64,000 bases of DNA from Petrosia ficiformis (lineage: Eukaryota; Porifera; Demospongiae; Haplosclerida; Petrosiidae): NCBI GenBank assembly GCA_947044365.1, contig OX345639.1:539501-603500 (forward strand), read 5' to 3'. Under the pieces are notes generated by a model, which saw only the letters and a program-made list of their open reading frames with translations, was not told the origin of the DNA and searched no databases. Both the position numbers and the translations under genes were made by a program. Below are positions 30,401 through 39,786 of the stretch, one piece after another; position 1 is the stretch's first letter, and each line of letters starts with the position of its first letter.

Positions 30401-31836
30401 CAAGGGTCTCTCTACTGGCCCTACTATAAATGAACACAATTATTACTTAAGGTCAATTACAATACAATTCCTATTACTATTACCTCAATATTGAGGTCAA
30501 TTACAATTCCTATTACTATTACCTCGACATATATTACTATTACTAATACTGTTACTGGACTATCTATTACTACTAGTATTACCTTAGTTTTCAAGGTTAT
30601 GGTAATACTACTATTACTATTACCTTGAAACAAGTAATCTTTACTACTATTACCAGTATCCCATGTCTAAAGAATAACAAAATTGGTGTGTTTTAATTAA
30701 GAAGTTCATAATTCATACTATTGTTAATTCTTCACTAACCACGTCCTGTATGAAGATAACAACCATAGTAGCTGACCCTTGCTTCATATTAGGTTGGGTC
30801 TGGCTATGCATGACTAATGGCATAAGGATAATATTATAGTGTAATATCACCCAGCTCTAATATTGGCATGCATAGATACACATAATATTGGAATTGGTAA
30901 ATTCCTCCCTAGTTGTTTTGGTACAGAAAATTTGTGCTTGATTTAGTTTTAGTTAACAGACATTAGAAGTAAATACTTTTGATTTGGTTTTTAACAAGTA
31001 ATGAAATTTTAGTAATAGTTTAGTAAAACTAAGTAACTCAAAAACTGTTTTAGTTTTAGTTTTAGTTCTAGTTTTGGTTCTGCATGGTGTTAATTAAGCA
31101 ATGTCTTTCTGAGCTTAATTTCACTGAATCAAAATGGTTGCATATAGAGCACATGGCAAATATAATTAATCAACCATACTTCACACATCTCTATAAACAA
31201 AATGCAGGGCTGACAGTCCAAGCTTTACCAAAACAAACAGTCAAAGTTTTTTTTTTAGTTACAGTTCTACAAATAAGTTTGTCAACTTTTAGTTATAGTA
31301 TTGGTTCTTGCAGATTCATATGAAATTAGTTCTGGTTTAGTTAACTAATACATTTATGTGGCATACTATTTTAGTTACAGTTGACCAAAACAACATGGAA
31401 TTCCTCTATTAATTACACTTACCAAGGTACTCTTGGCATGGGATGAAGCTGATAAGCCAGTATGGACCAGAATGGCATTGCTACGTTCCTCATTCAATTC
31501 ACCCCAAGTCTCATAAGCAATTTCCAATTCAGGAAGTACACCACCATGTTTGAATTTAAAAGGTTTTTTGTATTTAAATATATTGTATCCACTGACTCGT
31601 TCTCCATACATTCCTTTAAGACCGGATATTTGTTGTGATTCATTTTTTAATCTATCTAAACATGGAAAATGTGAAGCCATTCCTTTGAACACAAATTCCT
31701 GAAAATCTGGACTCTTGACATCATTATTAGTGTCAGTACTGTATAGTGTATTACATTGAAACAATGTACTTGCTGCATTCCTACTCAAGCAATGGAGCCT
31801 GATGACCAGTCTTGCTGTTCTGGTGCATGTTAACAT
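27447..31836 (-). CDS. Homoserine O-acetyltransferase (MetX)-like alpha/beta-hydrolase
   Basis: Nine exons on the minus strand (31423-31836, 30001-30113, 29306-29506, 28647-28926, 28544-28597, 27909-27986, 27782-27857, 27517-27608, 27447-27464) join in frame to 441 residues. The N-terminus ([20 protein letters not shown]) is basic, Ser/Thr/Leu-rich and acid-free, like a mitochondrial presequence. Family blocks are [49 protein letters not shown], the nucleophile elbow GASLGGMQ with catalytic Ser, and GHDTFLLD with catalytic His. MetX transfers acetyl from acetyl-CoA to homoserine in methionine synthesis; some relatives act on serine. Animals normally do not make methionine. Intron 3 uses a GC donor (GCAAGT at 29305-29300); the others are GT-AG. 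It could be a serine/homoserine acyltransferase of unknown specificity. Confidence 0.88.
28196..28378. mobile_element. Remnant of the TAGTGTTGT hAT-like family
   Basis: AGTTCTAGTTC-type repeats end with GAACTAAAACAACACTA, the inverse of the family terminus. The opposite end is not recognisable. It lies in intron 5 of the MetX-like gene. Similar AGTT-rich remnants occur at 29690-29920, 30935-31080 and 31250-31385. Confidence 0.5.
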
Positions 31837-32049
31837 TATTCAATTCGTTGAGATTCAGCCCACTACAAAATAATCAAAAATACATCAGTGTAAATAATAA
31901 CTCAACTCACATGACCATAGATAATAAAGTACTTATTTACTATCAAACAGGCTAATTTGGCTAAACCACACCCTTTGTATGTTTAGTATACGTATAATTA
32001 TATATACTAGTAGCAAAAACAAATTAGGCCTACTGCGTACTCAGCAATA
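31837..32049. promoter_or_regulatory. Divergent promoter region MetX-like/LARGE-like 1
   Basis: 213 bp between opposite start codons. AT-rich; TATATATA at about 31999-32008 on the plus strand, 42-50 bp upstream of the LARGE-like ATG, could serve as a TATA box. No other motif recognised. Confidence 0.4.
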
Positions 32050-34254
32050 ATGAGCAAAAAGATTGGATATATGTTTTTGCTGTCTTTTGTGTGTATCAGT
32101 TTCTACCTTTCTTATATAACAGTTACAAATGATGGAACTATTTCAAAGGAACCGGCACCCTCTATCAGACTCGTGCCGAAATCTATCTTGGCACCAATCC
32201 CACCCCAAGGACATAACTATAGTGTGCAACATCTTGCGGGATGTGAAACAATCCATGTGCTCTTCGTTATTCAATCTGTGCGGTCAGTAGTTGCAGTCCT
32301 TAGATCAATATTTTTATATCGCCACTCTCCATTACACTTTCATTTTATCTCTGACTTGCCAGATCAAACTATACTGGAGAAACTATTAATCACATGGGAG
32401 CTACCATCTGTAAACTATAGTTTCTATCCCATATCAGAGGTCAAAAAGAATGTGTCTTGGATTAATAGTACTGAACAGTATTCTCTAATGAAACTAGTCC
32501 TACCATCATTATTACCCTCAACAGTAGACAGAGTTATTGTTCTAGATAGTAATATTATGATCCTTAGTGATATCCAAGGATTATGGACATATTTTGATGA
32601 CATTAGGAATGAAGGAAAATTATTTGCGGTTGCAAAAGATTTAAGTTTCTCGCAGGTCGATAGTTTACAGATGTTTAACACTGATGTAATGTTGTTTGAT
32701 CTTCAAGCAATGCGGAATGGTCATATTTGGAGTGGATTAGTTCAAGAATTGGTATCTATTAGTAGTATACATACCTGTCATACTATTATAAACAGTATTA
32801 TTGAGAATTATGGTAACTACTATACACTTCCTTGCAGTTGGAATGTTCTTATTAGATCATTTGTGTACATACAGAAGTGTGAAGCAGATATAAGTGAGTA
32901 TCACCTTGTACAATGGAACTCCTACAAGAAAACAAATAGTAATAGGTATGATCTACACTTCCAAAATATAAACAGTATATTAATGCAGTATGATGGAGAT
33001 GCACTACAAGATATTCCAATTACATGTGATAAAGTTACAAAAAATGTTCAGCCCAAAGTTTTATCCTTTGCGAGCGATAAAACTAATCTTTGCAAACTAA
33101 TTAAAGAACAAACTAAACAAGTATTTCGAACTCACATTTTTTTTTATGGCAAAAAATATACTACAGTGGATGAATATGATACGACTTTGGTTACACAGCT
33201 TTCATTAGATCGACAATATTTGCTAAAGAAGTTGTTAAAACACTGGAATGGTCCTATTAGCATTACTATGTATGGTTCGGATTATCAAGCATGGGATCTC
33301 ATACAGTACCTCCAAAATGATGAGATTGGAAGTAGAACAAATGTAGCAATTCATTTAGTATATAAAAGAGACTACTTGTATCCTGTAAACTATTTACGGA
33401 ATATTGCTCTCAATGCTGTCTCCACACCTTATGTTTTTCTCTGTGATGGCGATTTTTTGCCTAACTATAATCTATATTCATTGCTGAAAAAAGCAGCCAA
33501 GACATTAATGAATGTACCACAGAAACGGGCACTGGTGGTACCTGCTTTTGAGAAACTATATCCAAATATGAATTTTCCGAGTAATAAATTGTCTTTGCTA
33601 CAGCAGCTGGAGAAGAAACTAATTAGAAGTTTTCACCCTCTTTGGAAACATGGTCATTTTGCCACAAACTATGAACTATGGGAGAAAACGTCTGATCCAT
33701 ATACAGTAAAATGGGAATTGTACTATGAACCTTATGTGATGGTGAAGAGTAATGTTGTTAGGTATGACCAACGCTTTGTTGGGTATGGTTTTAATAAAGC
33801 CTCTCAAATCATGGAGTTGAATGCACAAGGGTACGAGTTTGTTGTCCTGCCAAATGCATTTGTAATTCATATTCCTCATCCTCCTTCTACATCAAGAACA
33901 AATGTTGAGTTGCTAAGATGTGTTCGTAGGATGTTTGGAGATTTCATTCAAAGCTTAATTATGAGATATGGTGAACAATTTCTCAAATTTGATACGAGTG
34001 ACTATAGCAGTAAAGATCAACTTGTCCTTGGAATTAATAGACTTTTTTCAATGACAAAGGTAAGGAGGCCTCCGGATATCGGCAGAAACATTGATGACCC
34101 ATTGAAAAGAAATAATGGTAACAAGAGGAAAGTAATTCCAAAAGAACTGACAAATGACATTATGAAAGATGTGGATGCTGCTAATAGAAAACGACGAGCC
34201 ATAAAAAAGAAAAGAACTGTATATAACGAGAGGAAAAATACTCTAATTAGATAA
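32050..34254 (+). CDS. LARGE-like glycosyltransferase 1, GT8 site degenerate, basic C-tail
   Basis: An intronless frame of 734 residues with a type II signal anchor (residues 6-22). The GT8-like domain starts at CETIHV (65) and shows YRHSPLHFHFISD, W-LPSVNYSFY and FNTDVMLFDL. The position of the GT8 DxD reads D-S-N (166-168), and the usual His-Trp is Gln-Trp (288-289). The GT49 domain keeps DGD (466-468), LYPVNYLRNIALNA, TPYVFL and PYVMVKSNVVRYDQRFVGYG, but has FNK where LARGE has WNK. In LARGE the GT8 domain adds xylose and the GT49 domain adds glucuronic acid to alpha-dystroglycan in the Golgi. Here the first activity is probably lost. An extra tail of about 70 residues rich in Lys/Arg follows the GT49 domain and is unique in the cluster. 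Confidence 0.85.
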   Translation: MSKKIGYMFLLSFVCISFYLSYITVTNDGTISKEPAPSIRLVPKSILAPIPPQGHNYSVQHLAGCETIHVLFVIQSVRSVVAVLRSIFLYRHSPLHFHFISDLPDQTILEKLLITWELPSVNYSFYPISEVKKNVSWINSTEQYSLMKLVLPSLLPSTVDRVIVLDSNIMILSDIQGLWTYFDDIRNEGKLFAVAKDLSFSQVDSLQMFNTDVMLFDLQAMRNGHIWSGLVQELVSISSIHTCHTIINSIIENYGNYYTLPCSWNVLIRSFVYIQKCEADISEYHLVQWNSYKKTNSNRYDLHFQNINSILMQYDGDALQDIPITCDKVTKNVQPKVLSFASDKTNLCKLIKEQTKQVFRTHIFFYGKKYTTVDEYDTTLVTQLSLDRQYLLKKLLKHWNGPISITMYGSDYQAWDLIQYLQNDEIGSRTNVAIHLVYKRDYLYPVNYLRNIALNAVSTPYVFLCDGDFLPNYNLYSLLKKAAKTLMNVPQKRALVVPAFEKLYPNMNFPSNKLSLLQQLEKKLIRSFHPLWKHGHFATNYELWEKTSDPYTVKWELYYEPYVMVKSNVVRYDQRFVGYGFNKASQIMELNAQGYEFVVLPNAFVIHIPHPPSTSRTNVELLRCVRRMFGDFIQSLIMRYGEQFLKFDTSDYSSKDQLVLGINRLFSMTKVRRPPDIGRNIDDPLKRNNGNKRKVIPKELTNDIMKDVDAANRKRRAIKKKRTVYNERKNTLIR

Positions 34255-35335
34255 AAGGAATGTAATTAGGTTTTCATTTTTATGTAATTTGCTATAACCA
34301 AAATAGATGAACAAATCATCTATACATTTCTCAAGAGCTGTATAAGTAATTAAATTCTGTCTATATAGATTGCTTAATTTAATTAAATTATGGCTATATA
34401 CAAAGATGTAAAAATACAGCAAGTGAAATTAAGTGGCCAACATGGTTATTTGGAAAACTTTGTATTAATAATTATGTGCAAATAATAATTAATTAAGGTG
34501 GTACTAGGGAGTGGGCGGATGCGACTCCAATCAGTTTCAAAATAGAATATTATATAATATGACTCTAACCTGGTGTAATGGCAACCTTCATATCTTCTAA
34601 TCACTTTTATAGGGTCCTGGAAGTGATAAAACATATATAAAATGTCCATTTTTGTAATCGCAATAAGTACAAAACGGAGAAAGCCACGCCCACCAATCAT
34701 GGCATGCACCAAGTACAATGCATTTAGAGAAAACAAATAGAGCCGTTTTCTGGAAATTCATTTTACTTTTATAGTTACAAGAGGCTGAAGGAAGCTGAAT
34801 TCTGTAGCTTTTCACTGAAACCATAAAATCTACCTTTCTAGGCACTATCAAACTCCGATCTTTCTCAGAGAGCAACTACAGTTACCCGCCATTGTTTTGC
34901 ACCCACCACCCGTGGGGCGTGTTTAGCTTTGTTTCTGAAAATAAACTATCAGTCAAAACATTTAGGCCCAATAATTATACCCCCGGGGGGTGTGGCTTCC
35001 AAAAAATACAGAATGGAACCAGATTGTATGCAGCAAGAAGCTTGCAAGACTAGAAACTGATTGGAGTAGCATCCGCCCACGGAAAAGACTACAACCTTAA
35101 GTGGCAAATTTGGCTTCACCCACCATTAAATTATTTTATTGTGCCCAAATTGAAATTTTATCCCAGGCCCTGCATGCAAGATCAAATTTCACACAATTAT
35201 ACAAACCAATTATTTGTCAAATCACTATAATGCTACAGTGGCATACGATCATAAAATATGTACCAGTAAATAAAAAACGTAGTGCTACACCAGTACACCT
35301 CCTTTCAGTGTATATCTCAAGGTGTAGTAATTATT
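34255..35335. other. Intergenic between convergent LARGE-like genes 1 and 2
   Basis: Mostly occupied by the TTAA-flanked element 34497-35096. Short frames across it are not convincing genes. Confidence 0.6.
34497..35096. mobile_element. TTAA-flanked 600-bp inverted-repeat element
   Basis: Both ends abut TTAA (34493-34496 and 35097-35100). The left end GGTGGTACTAGGGAGTGGGC continues into GGATGCGACTCCAATCAGTT; the right end is its imperfect inverse (AACTGATTGGAGTAGCATCC, then GCCCACGG...CAACC). TIRs are about 45 bp. The TTAA target suggests a piggyBac-like or other TTAA-specific transposase acting in trans; the terminal bases (GGT) differ from the CCC of the element at 3580. Confidence 0.7.
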
Positions 35336-37312
35336 TCATGTATGCATCTCAAATTCTTTTTTATAGCTCAAAGATTCATGACCGTATTTTTCAACTATTT
35401 CTTTTTTGAATTGATCCCAAAGAGCATCAATACAAAACTTGAAATCTTTAGTATGCCAAATATCCTTTACATTCGATGATGGATGAGGTGTGTGAATAAT
35501 AAATACATCTGGCAAGACTATAAACTCGTACAATTGTGCTTTCAATTCCATTATATGCGAAGCCTTATTGAATCCATACCCAACAAAACGTTGGTCATAC
35601 CTAACAACATCACTCTTCACCACTACATAAGGCTGATAATTCATTTTCCAATCAACTCTATATGGTTTTGACGATTTTGCCCATCGTTCTATATCTGTAG
35701 GAGCATTATTGTCAGATTTACAGTAAGGACACATTGTCGTAATGGTATTTTGGTGCATTAGATTTAATACATCAGATTTGTTATGTGGGAAGTGGAAAGT
35801 ATACTCTACCGACTCAAATCCAGGTACCACCAGTGCCCTTCTTTGTGGGACATTCATCAATGTCTTGGTTGCTCTTTTCAGTAATGTATATAGATTATAC
35901 ATGGGCAATAAATCACCATCAGAGAGAAAAACATAAGGTGTGGAGACGGCATTGAGAGCAATATTTCGTAAATAGTTTATAGGATACAAGTAGCCTCTTT
36001 GATAGACGATGTGAATTGCTAAATTTTTTCTTCTTTTGAGAACACCAGAAGTCTTCATAAATTCCGCAAATTTCAACACTTCAATGTCTTTTGCATATAC
36101 TGCAATACTTATTGGACCTTTCCAATGAATGAGTAATAATTGAAGTTCTCGCAGATGACTCAGTGATAGATGTGTAACCAAAGTTATATCATACTCATCC
36201 ATTGGAATATACTTCTTGCCATAAAAGAATTGATGAGTTCGAAACACTCTCTCTGACTGTTCTTTGACATCGTTACATATATTGGTATAATATTTTCTTG
36301 GTAGAGATGGAATTTGATCTCTGGTGACCTTTCCATCTTTACTACATCTAATAGGCGTGTCTTGCAATATATATCCATCATATTGCATTAAAATGTTATT
36401 TATATTTTGGAAATAAAGGACATACTCCTGATTCTCTGTCATTTTGTTTTGGAAGTCCCATCGTACAATGTTATACTCACTAATATCCACTACACATTGC
36501 TGTCTGTACACATGTGATCTAATTGGTACATTCCAACTACAAGGAAGTGTGTATTGATTATGATAAGTATTGATAACACTGTTGATAATATCCTGTTCAC
36601 TTAATTGGTTTGAATTCCTTATGGTTGCATGAATAATACTATGCCATACTATAATGTACCAATCTTTTTGTCGCATTGCTTGAAGATCAAACAACATTAC
36701 ATTGGTATTAAAAATCTTACGTGACCAGCTTTGAGTTTCTAAATACTGATTACTCAAATCTTCAACAACTGCAAATAATTTTCCGTTTTTTCGAATCTCA
36801 TTAAAATACCCCCATAATCCTTGAATATCACTAACAACAGTAATGTTATTATCCAGAACAATAACTCTGTCTACAGATAGTGGTAATAATGATACTAGAA
36901 TCAGTTTCATTAAACCGTAGGGTTCAGAATACTCAGTACTAGGAATCCACGATACTTTCTGTTTGACATTGGGTACAAAATAGAAACTGTATTTAACAGA
37001 CGGTAGTTGCCATGTGGTCAAAATGTTTTCTAGTTTCGTTTGAATTGGTGTGTCATGTATGAAGTGGAAATGTAATGGAGAATACCTATAAAATAAAATA
37101 GATCTAAGGACTGCAACTAAAGACTTGATCGATCTGACAATAAATGCCACATGTATTGTTTCGCATCTATGTATAGTAGTGTTTCTTGTTTCTTTTATAC
37201 TGACTACTGGATCTTTCCAAACACTCAAGGAACCCCATAGATAAGAGTTGATGGCAATCTGTACCAATAGAACAAAACTTATCCCTAACAAATACTTCAT
37301 GGAAAGTTTCAT
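35336..37312 (-). CDS. LARGE-like glycosyltransferase 2, GT8 site degenerate
   Basis: An intronless frame of 658 residues, transcribed towards LARGE-like 1. The signal anchor is at residues 6-24. The GT8-like domain starts at CETIHVAFIV (50). Its DxD position reads D-N-N (154-156), and the His-Trp is Arg-Trp (284-285), so both Mn/donor-site features are changed. The GT49 domain keeps DGD (465-467), LYPINYLRNIALNA and PYVVVKSDVVRYDQRFVGYG, with FNK instead of WNK, as in copy 1. Copies 1 and 2 share several blocks not seen in the others (GKLFAV.EDLS, LFDLQAMR, FFYGKKY, QNIN.ILMQYDG), so they are the youngest pair. A Golgi GT49-only glucuronyl- or related transferase is likely. Confidence 0.85.
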   Translation of the reverse strand: MKLSMKYLLGISFVLLVQIAINSYLWGSLSVWKDPVVSIKETRNTTIHRCETIHVAFIVRSIKSLVAVLRSILFYRYSPLHFHFIHDTPIQTKLENILTTWQLPSVKYSFYFVPNVKQKVSWIPSTEYSEPYGLMKLILVSLLPLSVDRVIVLDNNITVVSDIQGLWGYFNEIRKNGKLFAVVEDLSNQYLETQSWSRKIFNTNVMLFDLQAMRQKDWYIIVWHSIIHATIRNSNQLSEQDIINSVINTYHNQYTLPCSWNVPIRSHVYRQQCVVDISEYNIVRWDFQNKMTENQEYVLYFQNINNILMQYDGYILQDTPIRCSKDGKVTRDQIPSLPRKYYTNICNDVKEQSERVFRTHQFFYGKKYIPMDEYDITLVTHLSLSHLRELQLLLIHWKGPISIAVYAKDIEVLKFAEFMKTSGVLKRRKNLAIHIVYQRGYLYPINYLRNIALNAVSTPYVFLSDGDLLPMYNLYTLLKRATKTLMNVPQRRALVVPGFESVEYTFHFPHNKSDVLNLMHQNTITTMCPYCKSDNNAPTDIERWAKSSKPYRVDWKMNYQPYVVVKSDVVRYDQRFVGYGFNKASHIMELKAQLYEFIVLPDVFIIHTPHPSSNVKDIWHTKDFKFCIDALWDQFKKEIVEKYGHESLSYKKEFEMHT

Positions 37313-37562
37313 TTTTCATCCAGAAGCCTGAGGAGAGACTTATAATTTCGCCAGCAAGTTCTAACCATGAGTAGGATGGTGACTGGTGAGCAGTTTGCCT
37401 TGCCCATTAGTTAATTAATTGACAACTGGACTATATACAGGGAAGCTGTCCAGTGACTAGTCTCGTTCCCAGCCAATTCGATTTAACCCGGACTGGGTCC
37501 AGGTCAACAGGCGTGGTCATGTTGACCTGTTCACCAATTCATCAATCATCATAAGGCTGGGT
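37313..37562. promoter_or_regulatory. Divergent promoter region LARGE-like 2/3 with AGGTCA inverted repeat
   Basis: 250 bp between opposite start codons. At 37501-37528 AGGTCAAC and its perfect inverse GTTGACCT are separated by 12 bp; AGGTCA is the nuclear-receptor half-site. CTCGTTCCCAG at 37463 also occurs at 448-458, so part may be dispersed repeat. Candidate regulatory region only. Confidence 0.4.
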
Positions 37563-39569
37563 ATGAAATTTTTCCAAAAGATCAGTTTAGTGTGTACTAT
37601 TTTGACTACAGTTCTAATCTTATACACTTATGTAGAATTAAAAGGATGTTTCCATTCTAGACAACTTCCTACAAATGAAGTGCTAACTGAGAAAGACAAT
37701 AAATGGCACCATGAAGAAGAACAATTGAGCCCTCAAACTGTCACTAGTGAAGATGAAGTATGTGATACAATACATGTTGTCTTTGTAGTAGTTGACTATA
37801 ATGATACTAAATTAGTAGTAGAGGTAATGCGATCAATTCTTTTCTATCGTCATTCTCCATTACATTTCCATTTCATGTCAGATGCAATAGCTCAGACAAT
37901 ATTAGAGACTCTTTTGATAACATGGAAACTACCATCTGTTGACTACAGTTTCTATTCTGTTAAGAAATTTAAAGATGAAGCATGGTTTCCTGGTAACAGA
38001 GTTGCTGTAATTAAACTAATGTTGCCATCAATTTTACCTATAGCTGTTGACAGAGTCGTTGTTCTTGATACTGATGTTATAGTAGTCAGTAATATTCAGA
38101 GTTTGTGGGCATTCTTTCGTGAATTACGAAAGAAAAGAAAAATATTGGCTCTTGTAGAAAATATACACAGAGCTGATGATTCCCAGGCAATATATAATAC
38201 TGCTGTAATGCTGTTTGATCTTAATGCAACGAGGGACTCTGAATGGACTAAGATTACAACTGAACAGATGAGAACTGACTTTGCAGCATCATCAGCTGAT
38301 CAAGACATCGTTAATGCCGTTATTAAAGAGCTTCCTGGCTTATTATATCCTTTAACTTGCATTTGGAATGTACAATTTGGAGATCCTAAAAAAGATGATG
38401 GTTGTAGTATGCATGTTGATGCATATCGTATCATCCACTGGAAATCACTAAAGCAACATACTAATCATAAATATTATCTCTACTTTCGCAATGTCCATAA
38501 CATGTTGATGCAGTATGATGCTGTAATTCTAGAAAATATAGTCCTTCGTTGTGGGAAAGTTGATAAAGTTACCAATAGCAGCTACCAATCCCCTGATTTG
38601 AGTAATTTTTGTCACAGTATTGAGCAAGAATCAACATTACAACCTTGTACTCATTTGTATTTTTACGGCCATGCTTATCAAACAAAAACCATTTATGATG
38701 TAACCATGGTTTTTCAAATATCAGCAGACAGAAGTTATATGATAGAGAAACTAGCAAGACACTGGAAGAATCCCATAAGTGTCGCTGTATATGCTACAGA
38801 CTTTGAAGCATGGCAGCTAATGAAATTTTTAGAGAGTTCCATTTTATTTAAACAGAGGACCAACATAGCTATTCATGTAGTTTATAAAAAAGGTAAATTT
38901 TATCCATTAAATTACTTACGAAATGTTGCCTTAAACGCATCTACTACTCCCTATGTATTTTTGACTGATGGAGATTTTATGCCAATGTTTAACCTCTGTT
39001 CGTATCTCCAAAAAGCTGCTAAAAAGTTGGAGCTCGAAATACACAAAACAGCACTCATTGTACCTGCTTTCGAAACACTAGAATATAAATACAATTTCCC
39101 ACACAACAAAGAAGATTTATTGAAACAGATAAAAGAAGGTTTAGTTCAAGCATTTCACTACAGGTACTGGAGTGCGGGACATGCACCTACTAATTATACC
39201 AAATGGGCTCATGCCAGATACCCATACTCTGTGGAATGGGCACCGGAATTTGAACCCTACATACTGGTTCATAAAAATGTTCCAAGGTATGATCAACGAT
39301 TCATGGTTTATGGTTGGAATAAAGCTTCTCACATATTGGAAGTTAAAGCTATGGGATACAACTTTATTGTATTACCTAATGCGTTCATTATACATAGTCC
39401 ACATCCTCTATCAACTAGTAACAGTTACTATTGGAAAAAACAAGAATTTCACAATTGTATTGAAAGTATAAAACATAAGTTTGTTGATGATCTTGTAGCT
39501 AAATATGGAAGAATTGCAACTCTCCAGTACACAAAACAAATTAGTAGAGACATTTTCGTTCAAATTTGA
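37563..39569 (+). CDS. LARGE-like glycosyltransferase 3, both DxD motifs present
   Basis: An intronless frame of 668 residues with a signal anchor at 7-24. The GT8 domain starts at CDTIHVVFVV (67), and its DTD (169-171), ADQDIVNAVIK and His-Trp (292-293, in IIHWKS) are intact. The GT49 domain has DGD (470-472), FYPLNYLRNVALNA, PYILVHKNVPRYDQRF and YGWNKASH. It lacks the LARGE segment NHRPWPALGRG that precedes FNTG, with YNTAVMLFDL remaining. Both catalytic sites look usable, so a bifunctional xylosyl/glucuronyl-type transferase in the Golgi is the simplest reading, though acceptor and donor choice may differ. It is head-to-head with copy 2 (250 bp) and followed in the same direction by copies 4 and 5. 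Confidence 0.87.
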   Translation: MKFFQKISLVCTILTTVLILYTYVELKGCFHSRQLPTNEVLTEKDNKWHHEEEQLSPQTVTSEDEVCDTIHVVFVVVDYNDTKLVVEVMRSILFYRHSPLHFHFMSDAIAQTILETLLITWKLPSVDYSFYSVKKFKDEAWFPGNRVAVIKLMLPSILPIAVDRVVVLDTDVIVVSNIQSLWAFFRELRKKRKILALVENIHRADDSQAIYNTAVMLFDLNATRDSEWTKITTEQMRTDFAASSADQDIVNAVIKELPGLLYPLTCIWNVQFGDPKKDDGCSMHVDAYRIIHWKSLKQHTNHKYYLYFRNVHNMLMQYDAVILENIVLRCGKVDKVTNSSYQSPDLSNFCHSIEQESTLQPCTHLYFYGHAYQTKTIYDVTMVFQISADRSYMIEKLARHWKNPISVAVYATDFEAWQLMKFLESSILFKQRTNIAIHVVYKKGKFYPLNYLRNVALNASTTPYVFLTDGDFMPMFNLCSYLQKAAKKLELEIHKTALIVPAFETLEYKYNFPHNKEDLLKQIKEGLVQAFHYRYWSAGHAPTNYTKWAHARYPYSVEWAPEFEPYILVHKNVPRYDQRFMVYGWNKASHILEVKAMGYNFIVLPNAFIIHSPHPLSTSNSYYWKKQEFHNCIESIKHKFVDDLVAKYGRIATLQYTKQISRDIFVQI

Positions 39570-39710
39570 GTATTGTGTATAATTATATGTAATACGTCAT
39601 AGTAACTGTCCAATGACTACTTTTTTTAATGTATAATGTTTGCAGAACCTCGAAGGCAAATCGTAGTCCAGCGTTACAACCTACTTTGTTTGCGGCAGCG
39701 CCGGCCGCGC

Positions 39711-39766
39711 CTGTATTGGCATGCCGCGCCTACTTTGTAAAGTGGGCGCGGCATATGGCAATACAG
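39711..39766. repeat. GC-rich hairpin just upstream of LARGE-like 4 start
   Basis: CTGTATTGGCATGCCGCGCC and its near-perfect inverse (GGCGCGGCATATGGCAATACAG without its ends) enclose TACTTTGTAAAGTG, itself self-complementary at its ends. The hairpin ends 20 bp before the ATG at 39787. It is preceded by GCAGCGCCGGCCGCGC, so about 80 bp is very GC-rich in an AT-rich region. Confidence 0.75.
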
Positions 39767-39786
39767 ATTACAGAGTTACCTAAACT

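Noticed and set aside
27447..31836. MetX-like gene as bacterial contamination
   Set aside because: It has eight introns that restore one frame and is embedded between animal genes.
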